In this document: positions 37,301-49,080 of the stretch, in pieces
Layout: each line of letters opens with the position of its first letter
Numbering within the stretch: the first letter of the stretch is position 1
Assembly: GCF_014356525.2 (NCBI RefSeq)
Contig: NC_052518.1
Location: 10,746,874 to 10,810,873 of the forward strand
Source: Nilaparvata lugens
Lineage: Eukaryota > Arthropoda > Insecta > Hemiptera > Delphacidae
DNA length: 64,000 nucleotides
Direction: 5' to 3'
Position numbers and translations under genes: made by a program
Notes under the pieces: generated by a model
What the model saw: the letters and a program-made list of their open reading frames with translations, nothing else
Database searches by the model: none
What the model was told of the DNA's origin: nothing

Positions 37301-40300
37301 GTTTTTCAATTTTTGTAACATTCCTTCAATTTCTACGCAAACCACTGTTTTGTGGATGTAAACTAATGAAAAGTGGTAAAATTAAAATCACTGGCTGCCA
37401 GTCACTTGCCCTATCTACTCTCCCCATTTATACGTCACCATCTCAATACTCAAGCCTCAGGGATGGCTATGCATGGCCTCCACGTACTCCTGACCAGCCG
37501 CTATACGATTTTTAAGCCCGGTCCAGACGCTCAAGTTTAGCTTCAGTCTTTTGCTCAAGAAAATGTCGGAGCATGTTAGTCGTTGCGTCTGGACGGTAAA
37601 ACGGATGGGTCTTCAAGCTTAAGTCGTCAAAATTAAAATGTAATAAATGAACGTAAAAAATGAATAGAATGAATAATTGAAATAGGAACAAATGTTGGGA
37701 ACCAATTAGGCTATTTCTTTCATTGTTTTTTCTTTGTATTGTTAAATTAATAAAGATTGATGTTTGAATTATTATTAATGTGATCAATTTTCATAACGGC
37801 AAGGAAAGTTGTGTAAGTGCGCCACACCAGATTTTTTCTATTGTGATATTTGTGTGTATCGTTGGAAGATGAATAAATAAATAAATTACCAAACCATCGG
37901 CACCAATTCTTCCTCTTCCCGTGATTCTGAAAATTATGTCCACTTCCCACCAATCAAACGTAGTTTTCATTTTCGACCACATTGCACCTGGAAACGAATT
38001 TGTCGACCAATAAGAAAGGCACATGAGAGCATAATTGTATAATAATCTAGTAGCTTCTAACTTGGATACAGTTTTATAATTTTCAGGATTAAAGCTGTGC
38101 TAATCTTGAGCGGGACAATTTACAAGCCTTGATTGAATTATTCAAACTGACGGTGGTACTGCTTCGCTAACAAAATTCTCAACGGTGTTTGCAAGGCTTT
38201 TTAGGATAACATTCTTAATTCCGGGGGTAAAAGTATTCATAAAAAAATGTATTCTCACTCCATTAATTGGGACGGAGGCCAAAAAGGCGGAGTTGGGACT
38301 CTAGGTTCTCTACTACACAAATCTTAATCAGTGACAAATGAATAATCAAAAATAGATTGTAATGAATTAGAGGATCTCACGCAAATAACTCAACTTCAAG
38401 AATAAATAGCCTAATATTTTAATGTCAAAAATGTGGATTTCTTCAATCCCCATTTGTATCAAGGCTAATAATGTATCAGAAATCAATAAAGCTATTAAAT
38501 TACGAGCTAAACGTAATAAACAGGAACATTAAAATCAACTACTCGATAATTTGTGTTTATAGAGTAATCCATCAGTTACAACCTGAAAACTCTGACACCA
38601 GACCTGAGCCAGTCCGGTTACTCGATATTATTGTGTGTAATCCAGTCCAATTTTACTTGTCATGAATTTTCACAGTCATCGACACGTATATCATAACTTC
38701 AATAGGTAATGAGCTAAACAAAATAATAATGATCTATTACAATCAATTACATAATTCGTATTTGTATGCAATGGATAAATAAATAGATAACTAAATACTA
38801 AATGAAAACGTGTTAATAGTTGGAGGCAGTAGATGATTGTGAAAGAAATAAAAAATATTTTGATTTCAAAAGCAACGAATTTGAAACAAAAATAAGTCAG
38901 TTTAAAATACCTTTTTGGCTTCGCATAGATGATGCTAATCGAACACTCACATCACTTGCTGCCAAATCTGCAATATGAAAAAGAGTTATGAGTTAGAAGA
39001 CTTGAATTACAACCTAGAAATGAAAATCTCTAAATTATGTGGTGAACAATTCCATACTTTACTGATTCGAGTCGTCATGAGGATAATAAATTCTATCTAG
39101 TAACAGTTTAATAAATAGGATGATTCTATGAAATATTTTAACTGCAAAGTAGGCCTAATAGCAATGATTTCTGGTACGACTGAGTCAGCATAATTCATCA
39201 TTAGTATTGATTGAGCGTTTTTCATTAATTGAGATCGAATTCAGTAGAATGCATAGATTTGGCTCAAGTCATCACCTCATTTTAATACCCACACTAAAGT
39301 GGACATAACCAGCAAAATATAATCTATTATTATCCTCATAAGAGGCAAGTTTTGTGATCAATTATGAAATATCACCAACTGATAAATCACTGGAAATTAA
39401 GAATCACCACAGTAGACTATACAACCAATATCGATTAATAATTTGAAATATATTTGGTTACAAATGATTGAATCACTTAATTAAAGAGCCAAGAGTCTAT
39501 TATTTACAGAGAGGCGTGTAATGTGCCCAAGAATATTTACAGTACACAGCCTTAATCAAGTGGGGAAACAGTTTTTTGCTTAGGCCTACGGGGATGAGGT
39601 TGATACTTGTCAAAATTGTACATGGTATTCACTCAACTAATATCACAAATGGTAAGGGGAATAAGTTGTACTGTGATATGGAGCAGGGTATACAAGAATA
39701 AAACCTTATTCACATCTTTTCCGAAAAAGGCTCAAAGTTTTCGGATTATTAAGTGAGTAAAGTTATTGATAAGACTTGAAATTTGAAATGATTTTTAGGC
39801 ATAGAGATTTCTCTCTATGTACACATCTGATGAAAAAAATCTGAACAAAAGAAATGTAAGTTTAATTAGAGATTGTTAACTAATTTACTAACATTTAAAC
39901 TAATTCATGTAAGTTACTGTACTTATTGGAACACAGTATTTTGTCATTGCTTAATACGTTAAGCAGGATATGTCCCTGCTTTTCAGATTGCCTATATTTT
40001 TTATTTAGATGTGAACCATATTTTACAATCAGATTTTCCACGACATTGAATATTTTTAGCACATATATCTTTATAACACATATTAATATGCTGGCTATAT
40101 AGTGAGGTCTAAGTCACACTATAGGCTATATAACTTGAGGACGAATGAGAAAAATAAAGTAATTGTTGCTTCATTAATGGAACTATTGTAATGTATTTGA
40201 AACGCGGAGCTTTGAATTGAAAAGCTGCCCTTTTTGTGTATTTACATACAATTTTGAGTATTTCAGGTGAAATTGTAAACATGGTTTTAGGCCTAAATTA

Positions 40301-40987
40301 ATTTTGAAATTGACCTAACCTAAGTTAGCTGCCGCACAGAGGTGGTTATAGTAGTAGTAAATGCATACCAGAAATTCATTATATCTGCTTACAACCTTAC
40401 TATAAAATACAAATATAACTGCAGTAGGTAATGAGATGGTGCAAATAGCCTAATTTTCATATGTGGAAGAATTATAATTTGAAGGGCCTGGACATATTTC
40501 AACAGAAATCGTACTTTTTAACAGGCTGAATTGAATATAACATTCAAAGCTATTGATTGGAAAGTGATTGCCAATGTATTCAATGCTTGAAATATATTAT
40601 TTTCATGATGGAATAAGTGTAATACTATTAGAGCTAAAATGACAAAAGCTTTACAATCTAATAGACACATTTGGCATAGCTTCTTACAGGACAATTGAGA
40701 CCTGTTGATTGAAATAGATGGTTAACAATTCACGTCCTTCTAAATACAAAAATAAGCATAAAAGTTATCGTGAATCAAAAACATATTGACAGAACCAAAG
40801 TACCGGTAAGATCGGCATACTTACTTCCTCCTGTTTCCCAGAACGGTATGCTTCCATCCTTTTGTGCTAAATATGGAGGTTTAAAACTATATTTGTATTC
40901 AAACCTTCTGTGAGGCACAGAACCATTACAGTACAATATTTTTAAAAGAAAAGTGAAAACATACAGCCACCTCACTTCAGCCGCCAT
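25345..40987 (-). CDS. LMAN1: ERGIC-53 / LMAN1 mannose-binding cargo receptor, 9 exons, complete
   Basis: Type I membrane lectin cycling between ER and Golgi to export glycoproteins. Coding exons (descending): 40987-40825, 38967-38911, 37987-37890, 36176-36004, 34428-34329, 30489-29976, 28846-28738, 27628-27365, 25381-25345. All introns are GT/AG and phases agree: 1515 nt, 504 residues, close to the ~510 of human. It has a hydrophobic N-terminal signal (start chosen at MAAEVRW; an upstream in-frame ATG would spoil the signal), then RRFEYKYSFKPPYLAQKDGS, the L-type lectin core with RITGRGRIGADGL, FFDSFDNDNKHNNP (Ca/sugar site) and HFGISAATGGLADDHDV-like sequence, a charged coiled coil (KLDQQKEEYRKEH), two lumenal cysteines (PDCTAPNC), one membrane span and the tail KKFY. 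Lysines at -3/-4 fit COPI retrieval and the terminal aromatics COPII export. No frame defects. Confidence 0.96.
26180..26385. repeat. Imperfect palindrome, ~75 bp arms, in LMAN1 intron 8
   Basis: ttcatggtattgttgatcta and the following ~55 bp (26196-26270) are mirrored at about 26305-26385 (ending tagatcaacaataccatgaa). The spacer of about 40 bp contains aaaataaccaaaaataactt. No coding content. A hairpin-type MITE is likely. Confidence 0.8.
26437..27331. mobile_element. Foldback DNA element with ~230 bp inverted arms, in LMAN1 intron 8
   Basis: The first 40 bp (gtgacccagaataacgggaa...) and last 40 bp mirror each other with one mismatch, and similarity continues imperfectly for about 230-250 bp inward. 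Each arm, read inward, carries a short C-terminal transposase-like remnant: NIPDEMLQRSMRQRQHRF in the right arm (27109 on, plus strand), with a diverged counterpart in the left. This motif resembles the end of Tc1/mariner-type transposases. The centre holds unrelated AT-rich sequence. I could not define a target duplication. Confidence 0.75.
28135..28375. repeat. Interspersed repeat ending in gcggagcacgggttacctgc
   Basis: The stretch starts near aaagaactggcttatacacg and ends gacccttgcggagcacgggttacctgctagta. The right end is the reverse complement of the ctagctggcccggcgaactt type that begins the repeat at 30616. These are ends of a dispersed insect repeat class which I cannot assign. Lies in LMAN1 intron 7. 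Confidence 0.5.
29461..29642. mobile_element. Palindromic MITE with gaccggtttcggttattaca arms, in LMAN1 intron 6
   Basis: The left arm runs agaaattgtcaaaaaaccac...accggtttcggttattacac, and the right arm mirrors it (...gtaaccgaaaccggt...caatttct). Arms are about 78 bp with few mismatches. The short loop holds a duplicated cctcaaagagtttatc-like piece. Transcribed with the intron, it would fold into a long hairpin. Confidence 0.85.
30616..31420. repeat. Interspersed repeat starting ctagctggcccggcgaactt, in LMAN1 intron 5
   Basis: Starts ctagctggcccggcgaacttcgta and ends near tttttatttatatagattta, the hallmark ends of a dispersed repeat class in insect genomes. Internal G+C is higher than in the surrounding intron. 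No intact reading frame. Confidence 0.5.
32011..33096. mobile_element. Tc1/mariner-like non-autonomous element with subterminal repeats, in LMAN1 intron 5
   Basis: The left end ggtgtcaccccgactacttg and right end caagtagtcggggtgtcacc are inverted repeats, flanked on both sides by TA (32009-32010 and 33097-33098), the target of Tc1/mariner elements. Further copies of the end motif (for example gtcaccctgactacttgtca near 32287 and tccccccgactagttgtcac near 32196 and 32982) lie inside as subterminal repeats. The middle (about 32370-32900) is unrelated low-G+C sequence. No transposase frame. Confidence 0.75.
33096..33935. mobile_element. Longer member of the ctatagtgaggtccac MITE family, in LMAN1 intron 5
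   Basis: ctatagtgaggtccacatta at the left and ctgccattataacgtggacc...ctatag at the right form the same terminal inverted repeats as at 22547-22767. At 840 bp it is much longer, with extra AT-rich sequence inside. It directly abuts the element ending at 33096, sharing the TATA at the junction. Confidence 0.75.
35131..35514. mobile_element. Degenerate MITE of the ctatagtgaggtccac family, in LMAN1 intron 4
   Basis: actataatgagattcacatt at the left pairs imperfectly with ttataacgtgaatttcacta at the right. These are diverged versions of the terminal repeats at 22547-22767. No coding capacity. Confidence 0.6.
36397..36859. mobile_element. piggyBac-like MITE flanked by TTAA, in LMAN1 intron 3
   Basis: The element begins ccttccggcagtcgagc and ends gcgcgactaccggaagg, a terminal inverted repeat of about 17 bp with two mismatches, and is flanked by TTAA on each side (36393-36396 and 36860-36863), the piggyBac target. 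Each end has a further subterminal gttgta...tacaac palindrome. At 463 bp it encodes no transposase. Confidence 0.85.
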
Positions 40988-41560
40988 AATTGAATTCACC
41001 ATGCCAACTGAACATTCAGCGTTGGAGCAACACAATTGGTAAATGACGTAAACATACAGCTGAGCCAATCTCTCTGAATCACTGTTGTCCTTTTAGTTTT
41101 CAACGTGTCAAACTAAAGTGAAAATATTTTCAAAATTTGATATTGATAATCATTTTCAAGGTTGTCATTCGAAATAAATATCCTACTTACAGGACATGTA
41201 TATTAAAACAATAAATTAAATGAGTGTAGCCGACTATCAAGCTTTATATTAATAACAAAGTTTATGTGAATACGAAAATGTCACATCGAAAATGGTCAAA
41301 TTAATTTCGAATGTCATGTATAAGTCAGTCGATCAAAGCAATTTGTCTGGAAGTCAATATCTTTGTGTTATCTTTTTGGACTAACAGTTTTTTGGTATTT
41401 GTAGTTGGCGACATGGAACTGATATCGATATACTAATATATCAATATATCGATATTACTTAATATCGACAACGCATCAAACTTATTCTCTCACTCGCGGA
41501 ATTTCAGAGCTACTGAGCATGCGCTAAAAGTGTAGCACTCCAGTTATATACGTGCAGCAC
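40988..41560 (-). promoter_or_regulatory. Probable LMAN1 promoter/5' UTR region
   Basis: Upstream of the LMAN1 start codon. The palindromic gcatgcgc at 41517-41524 resembles the core of NRF-1/Ewg sites found in insect housekeeping promoters. No clear TATA box can be tied to a start site, and an untranslated first exon cannot be excluded. An ATCGATA-rich run lies at 41410-41470. Confidence 0.35.
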
Positions 41561-44500
41561 TCCAAATTTTATATATCATACAAGAATTTTATGTGATTGA
41601 CTAGACCAAATATTTCCATACTAGTACTATTATTGTCACCTGGTCATATGGGACATATATATGAATCATATATTTAACTCATATTGATCAGGATTTTAGA
41701 GTTTTAATTTAGAAAAGTTTAATGAACAGTGTTTTTGTCTTTGAACAATTTTTGTTGACAGAAAGATTGTTTATTTCATTTGTTGTCAAAATTAATGCAG
41801 CTTCTCTTTTGTTTTTAATAACAAACGTGCCGCTTGCGCGACAGATAAAAATATGTACTTGAAATGGCTTTCATGTTTGGCATTGACTGAGTTATTTAAT
41901 ATCCAAAAATTTTTCTATTTTTTTATTATGTTCGCATTATTCAGCAACATTACATTTGTATTAATCAATACAAAAATGGATCAGACTAGAGCCTATGTCA
42001 ACCATAAATTAATCATATCATGCCTAATATTATTATTTTTTGATGGTGTTCACTTGTGAACATTGTAATGGGAAGACATTACATGTTTGAAAGTCTATAG
42101 GTGTATAAGTTTGTAATGCTTTATACAAATTCTGCGGTTTAATCTTGTATTATATGAAATTGTGTTATCAGTACGTAAGCTTATAGTGTGTTATGATCTA
42201 ATGTTTTCGAAAAAAATTATTGTTCTATTATACTTATTCAGAGAAGATTTACAGGAGAACTGACAGTTCGAGACACAGTTTCGATGATTTTCAGCAACCG
42301 TTCTTGTAGGATTTTGTTTCTTTCTATAGGGTTAATGATTTATAATTAATTGAATAGTTCTGATCAATTCCTATTTTTACATTCTATTAGTTTATTATAG
42401 TGTTCATATAATGTACTCAATAATTTGATTTGAATGATTTGATTTTCTCAATGACTACTACTAATGATTTGTAATATTATTATGATTATGCTTCTGTGCA
42501 AGTAGGTCCAAACTAATCAACTTGCATTCAAAAATAAAAGGAACCCAATCTATATTAATAATTTTTTTCATTTAAATTTCTTTATATAAAGAAAATAAAG
42601 GAATTTTCAGCCAAATTTCAATCTGAAAATTGAAGTTTATTTACCTTTCTAAAACTTTACAAGTATAGTTAGTTACTGTTGATGTTTACAATTTTTCCAA
42701 CATTCAATCTGCTACTTTTGAAAAGTATGGTACCTAATGTAAGAATTGAGCTTGTGTTTTGTTTCAATAATTGTTGATTCCTCCACAATCAAGTTCAAAA
42801 GACAAAATTTTAGAAATATATGAAAAGATTTTTTCCAAGAATTTCTATAACATTGGCTTTCAAGCAAAGAATAATATACTGTAATACAGTAACCAGTCTA
42901 ATTCAGTATAGGCCCACGTGATGTTCTCTTGTACGCTTCACTATCAAAACTACTTCCCAAATAGTTTCCAGCATTAGCATTCATATCTATGATGAAAATC
43001 TCAAAAATAATATTCTTCACAATGAAAGACAGATGTCAGCAAACGTTTTTCCAACTTTTACAACGTAATCTATAATATATAAAAGCAAAATGGCACTCAC
43101 TCACTGATCTTACTATATATTCTAGTGAGATTCGCCTCAGTCAGCATTCCTTATTAATAACACCAATGCTCCCCATTAAATCAATGCTGACAGTTAGGAG
43201 CAAATCTCACTCAATAAATATTATACAAGATCACCACCTTTCTCTCACCAATTTTTCATATTTATCACCCAACAATTGTGAATTTCTACCTAAATTACCA
43301 ATTAAACCTGCACTCATATATATGGAGATGGTGATGTTACTTGTAAATTGGTTCAGTGATATAATTTTGTCATAGTCATTCAATTTCAGCTGTTTTCCAT
43401 GCATGAAATTAAGCCGGTAAACAGCTGTATGCATCAGAGTTCGAAATGAGAGAGAGTATAAAGCTAAAGACTTTCACAATAACTAGTAGTTCTGAAAACA
43501 GTAGACCTCTCACATCAGAGTAAATTCTGTCCTGTTCTATTGGCGAGATATTGGTGTGAAAATGACTAAATAATGGCTGTTTCGGTTGGTGTATCAAAAA
43601 TGCTAACATCAAAAGCCAATGTTCTCAACATTAGAACTCTTGTGAAACAATGGACCTTTTATGAAAGGAAAATTAAACAAATCAAAATATTTGTCCTTGT
43701 ATATTCCTTTATTGCATCAAAGCAGTTTGAATAACATTCAGTATGTACTGATACAAGATCTGTGGGACATTATGCAAGTCCTAAAGGACATAATTGATGG
43801 GATTGTGGAGAGCAGTAGGACATAAGATATGGACTTGAAATCAACACTGGTAAAACCAAGTACAAGATTATCAGCAAATACAATATTGTAAAACCGCAAC
43901 TAAAACTGGAATGTAGTGTTATAGGGAAGTGAGAAGCTATGTCTTATGTCTACCTTGGATCAACTATAAATCAAATAAAATTTTATTTCGCTTTGATAAT
44001 AAAAATAATAATACATAATACAAAGTTCAGCAAAATAACAATCAATCCTCAAACAAGTAACTTGGTAAATCGAAATAACACATAAGGAGCTGCCTGTGGA
44101 ACTAAAGTTTGAGGGCTAACAGCTATTAAGTATCAAAGTACATCCTCAATATAAAAATCACAATACAGAAACAAATGAATGAATAAACTTATGAATGTGA
44201 ATAAAGTCAAACATGTCAGGAATAGAACAAGAAAGAATAAATTGAAATGTATAATTTGAAGCATTATATAATAGAGGTATTATTATTGGAAATTTATATC
44301 TTATCCAAAACAGTTCCTTTCTCAAATTGTCATAGAAACAGTACAAAGGAGGATGTCTTTATCACTCCATAAGTTTTGTTCAATCTTTGGTCCTAAATAT
44401 ATGATTATATAAACTAGAAAACCAGAATTTAGATGAGTTGAAAACCAAACCACCAAAAAAATCACGAATCAAATCTGATAACTGGAGAATACTGTATTAA

Positions 44501-44835
44501 TTGAAAAAACTAAACTTTAGAAGGAACAATGACAGGAGATAAATGTAAAATTTAAAAGAGCAGAAGTAGCCTGAACATCACTGTTATGACAGTGCATATT
44601 TCAATGATATTGACAGAAGAAGAATTTCATGACTGAAAAATGAAAGTGTCTGGTTTTCTATGAATACCACAGAATTGTTTTGTGCAGCTGTGGTAGGAGT
44701 AAAGCTAGCCACATGGTAGACAATGACAGACAGATAAAGAGAGAAAGGGGCAATGCCATTCAACTATGATCAGGATCTTTCTCCTGTGTGTGTCCTTAGA
44801 TTAGTGACGAGATTTGATTTGTAATCACAAAGATA
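41561..44835. other. Intergenic between LMAN1 and the zinc-finger gene; no gene seen
   Basis: AT-rich sequence with no domain-bearing frame. The right part (about 44300-44835) probably contains the 3' UTR of the zinc-finger gene on the minus strand. Confidence 0.55.
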
Positions 44836-47800
44836 TCAGCTAAAAGATCTTTCTACATTGTGTGTATTCAGATGTCTAGTAAGCATTGATTTCCTTGCTG
44901 CTTTGTAATCACATAAATCACAGCTGAAGGGTCTTTCTCCTGTGTGTGTCATTAGATGAGTGATGAGATCTGATTTACGTTTTGCTCTGTAGTCACATAA
45001 CTCACAGCTGAAAGGTCTTTCTCCCGTGTGTGTCCTTAGATGAATTATGAGATATGATTTACGTTTTGCTCTGTAATCACATAAATCACAGCTGAAAGGT
45101 CTTTTTCCTGTGTGTGTCCTTAGATGAGAGATGAGATTTGATTTACATGCTGCTTTGTAATCACATAAATCACAGCTGAAGGGTCTTTTTCTTGTGTGTG
45201 TCCTTAGATGAGAGATGAGATTTGATTTACATGCTGCTTTGTAATCACATAAATCACAGCTGAAAGGTCTTTCTCCTGTGTGTGTCCTTAGATGAATGAT
45301 GAGATCTGATTTCTGTGTTGCTTTGTAATCACAAAAATCACAGCTGAAGGGTCTTTTTCCTGTGTGTGTCCTTAGATGAGTGATGAGATTTGATTTACAT
45401 GCTGATTTGAAATCACATAAATCACAGCTGAAAGGTCTTTCTCCTGTGTGTGTCATTAGATGAGTCATGAGATTTGATTTACGTTTTGCTCTGTAGTCAC
45501 AGAACTCACAGCTGAAAGGTCTTTCTCCTGTGTGTGTCATTAGATGAGTGATGAGATATGATTTACGTTTTGCTCTGTAGTCACAGAACTCACAGCTGAA
45601 AGGTCTTTCTCCCGTGTGTGTCCTTAGATGATTGATGAGATCTGATTTCTGTGTTGCTTTGTAATCACATAAATCACAGCTGAAAGGTCTTTTTCCTGTG
45701 TGTGTCCTTAGATGAGAGATGAGATTTGATTTACATGCTGCTTTGTAATCACATAAATCACAGCTGAAGGGTCTTTTTCTTGTGTGTGTCCTTAGATGAG
45801 AGATGAGATTTGATTTACATGCTGCTTTGTAATCACATAAATCACAGCTGAAAGGTCTTTCTCCTGTGTGTGTCCTTAGATGAATGATGAGATCTGATTT
45901 CTGTGTTGCTTTGTAATCACATAAATCACAGCTGAAGGGTCTTTTTCCTGTGTGTGTCCTTAGATGAGTGATGAGATTTGATTTACATGCTGATTTGAAA
46001 TCACATAAATCACAGCTGAAAGGTCTTTCTCCTGTGTGTGTCATTAGATGAGTCATGAGATTTGATTTACGTTTTGCTCTGTAGTCACAGAACTCACAGC
46101 TGAAAGGTCTTTCTCCTGTGTGTGTCATTAGATGAGTGATGAGATATGATTTACGTTTTGCTCTGTAGTCACAGAACTCACAGCTGAAAGGTCTTTCTCC
46201 CGTGTGTGTCCTTAGATGATTGATGAGATCTGATTTCTGTGTTGCTTTGTAATCACATAAATCACAGCTGAAGGGTCTTTTTCCTGTGTGTGTCCTTAGA
46301 TGAATGACAAGATTTGATTTCTTTGTTGTTTTATAATCACAGAATTTGCAAGCATGTTTTCCACCTATGTGTTTTCTATAATGAAGATTTATTTCTCTTG
46401 TGCTGTTGAATTCTTCACCACTCAACTGACACTTTGTTGATTCACTATCACTTTCTGCATGAATCACATTCTTCCTTGCATTTTCGATTAGTAAGTCCAC
46501 CTCATTGCAATCTTCTTCAGAATCTTTCATCATAGTGTTTCCAGGAGTTGCATCAATAGACCTATGGAAGCTTGAACCTCCCTGTTCCTCAAACAATGGT
46601 CGACCCACTACAGATGACACATTCTCACTTCCATAATGTTCAGATACTGCATCAGAAGAAAAACCTTTGATTTGCATCAATGCATGTGAATGATCTGTTT
46701 CAAAGGATGTGTGTTCCTCCTTTATTTCTCCAGTTTCAAATTTTATTTGTTCAATTACAGAGGAGTCAAAGTTTAGTCTAGGCCTATCTGAGGAAAGAGA
46801 ATAGATGCTTTCAATCCGCAAACAGGTGTCACTCTCTTGCTTTATTTCTCCACTTCTCACTTCAACTTCTACCTTGAGTTTTTGCTCTCCTTCTTCAACT
46901 AGTTCCTCTGGTTTTAACCGAATATCAATTGGATGTTTTGAGTAATTGTTGTCCAAGTATACACTTTGTTTCTGATTATCAACATTGAGTTGGATGTGAT
47001 ACCTTACTTCATTGATGACTTGATGTTGATCTGGTTCATGGATTGGCCAATCACAGTTGTCCATGTCTGTTCCTTGATGTTGTGAATGAGGCATTGACCT
47101 TGAGTTGTCTCGACCTTGACCATCCTTGACTGGGCTGGATCCTCTGTGGCTTCCACACTCTTCTCCCTGTGAGCAAGTCAGTGGCTGTGTTAGTCAGATT
47201 TGGTGGGGTATTTGGACAAATAATTTACCACTACTTCATGGCTCATAACAGATTTAATGATCTCGAAATTCATGAATGAACTTCAAGGGCCAGTTTCCCA
47301 GCTCAGGATTCAGCTAAGTTCTAGACTTTAAACAGCTTGTGTCAGAAAATTGGCTTTCTGGAATGTAATAATTAAATAATTGACAATATATTCCATATCA
47401 ATTATGAAATTATTGAAAAATATAATTTCTTGCTTAATAAGATATGATTGATTATTTCAAATGAGAATGAACCTTAAATATTACATCAATAAACCAGTAT
47501 CAGCTGGACACAGGGATCAGCAACGATTTTCTCCTATCTTTCTCCACTGCCATCATAACATGAATCTCACTATAATAAATGTGCAATTTCACATTGAGTT
47601 TTCAAATACCATAGACAAGAGATGGTTTTATGCATTTCATTGGTCTTAGGTTTTCATCCTTATTAATCAATCAATCAATTTTAATGTGATAATTCCAAAA
47701 AAATCAGTGGTTGAAATTTTATATAACTTGAGAAGCCCAATCAAACATAGCTTTCTTCAATGTGATTCAGTGGCATATTGTTGGGTTAATGGTTCTAGAG

Positions 47801-48198
47801 CAAACTCTTTTTTTGCTGTAAATTTTCAACTCTGATAAGGATTATTCACATAATTTTGACGAAAAAATAGTTATTCTATTTTTTGGTGTTCCTGAACATA
47901 GGGAGATTCCATTTAAAAGGAAAAACAGGATTTTTCCCACAGCAAAGCATGGGACACCTGCCAGTCATAGATAAATATTGTGCTACTGTAGCACAGTACT
48001 TTCAATACACCTTCACCTATAAATCAATAATAATAATAATTAAGTAAACTTGATTTTTTTCAAATATCAGAAGCTGGACCTATAAGAACTTAATTGATTT
48101 TACAGGTTATGTTAGGCATAGTCTATTATTTCTGTTTCTATTTTCATTATAGGCCCAACTATTACCATATAAAGTAGGCTACTTACCTCTGATTCCAT
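44836..48198 (-). CDS. C2H2 zinc-finger protein, 2 exons, 18 fingers
   Basis: Exon 1 gives MESE (48198-48187, GTAAGT donor). Exon 2 runs from 47166 (ctcacag acceptor) to the stop at 44836, in frame, for 780 residues. About 270 N-terminal residues are acidic and contain no finger, with a decayed finger-like KCQLSGEEF...HYRKH just before the array. Then come 18 C2H2 fingers of 28 residues with TGE/TGKRPFSC linkers, all keeping both Cys and both His, ending NVERSFS. Fingers 2-8 and 9-15 are the same block duplicated. Tandem TGEKP-type linkers imply DNA binding, probably as a nuclear transcription regulator; the target is unknown. No KRAB, ZAD or BTB domain is recognised. An ATG at 47094 is an alternative start if exon 1 is not used. 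Confidence 0.92.
47167..48186 (-). other. Intron 1 of the zinc-finger gene
   Basis: Bounded by GTAAGT at 48186 and CACAG at 47167. It contains a one-sided relic of the ctatagtgaggtccac MITE family at about 47510-47575 (ctgccatcataacatgaatc). No other gene is seen. Confidence 0.75.
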
Positions 48199-48199
48199 T

Positions 48200-48400
48200 G
48201 CAGCAGGATAATAATAATATTTTATCTGATATTATATTGAAATAGAAATACTGTATACACTGTTCTAGAGTGTAGAATATTAAGTTAGTAATAAAACAAA
48301 ACACTCTCGGTCTCAGACAGCACCGTATCGCGCATGCTTTAGTAACGGTTTTTCCCGTTCCATTCAGTCAGTTCTTTGAATGTAACGTTCTTTGTGATGA
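48200..48400 (-). promoter_or_regulatory. Probable promoter of the zinc-finger gene
   Basis: Immediately upstream of exon 1 on the minus strand. A locally CpG-containing patch has gcgcatgc at 48330-48337, the same NRF-1-like core as upstream of LMAN1. No TATA box is placed with confidence. Confidence 0.35.
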
Positions 48401-48589
48401 TGGTAACTAGAGCCGTCAATCCATTTTGATGATGATATTATTATCCAATGATGCTTTATCATTAAATTCGATATAATAATCAATATATTATCATCATTTC
48501 ATTCAATAAAAGAAAGAGTTATTTTCAATAATATAATTGATAAAATGTAACGGTTGTTATTTAACTAATGTTGAAAAACACTATAACTA

Positions 48590-49080
48590 AGTCAGCATAT
48601 TGTCATTTCAAAGCAAAAACCTAACCCCCTAACCTATCCTTTTATATTTAAAACATTAATAAACATAAATCTTTGTAAAAACCCGTAATCTCTTCCAGCA
48701 TATTGCAATTTCAAAGTAAAATCCTAACCCCCTAACCTATCTTTTCACCTTCGAAATATCAAAAACCATAATTCTATCTGTATCCTAGCCCTTTTTAGCA
48801 TATTGCAATTTTAAAGCAGAAACCTAACCTAGCCTTATGAAACATTATTAAATATAACTTGAAAAAACCTAACCCCTAACCCTTTCACATTCAATACTTT
48901 GGATTTCAAAGCAAAATCCTCACCCCCTAACCTATCCTTTCACCTTTGGAACAATAAAAAACATAATTCTACCTGGACCCTAGCCCCTTCTAGCATATTG
49001 CAATTTCAAAGCAAAAGCCTAACCTATCCTTATGAGACATTATTGAATATAACCTGAATAAAACCTAACCCTTAACCCTA
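48590..49080. repeat. Degenerate ~100 bp tandem repeat with cctaaccccctaacctatcc motif
   Basis: Five units starting near 48593, 48698, 48798, 48890 and 48991 share catattgcaatttcaaagc and a following ctaacc-rich stretch. The CTAACC runs resemble telomere-like DNA, but the units are longer and degenerate, so this is a minisatellite, probably subterminal to the palindromic element to its right. Confidence 0.8.

Noticed and set aside
48590..49080. Telomere-like array (ctaaccc runs)
   Set aside because: The ctaacc words are interspersed in ~100 bp units with unrelated sequence; insect telomeric repeats would be a simple TTAGG array. It is a minisatellite beside a palindromic element.
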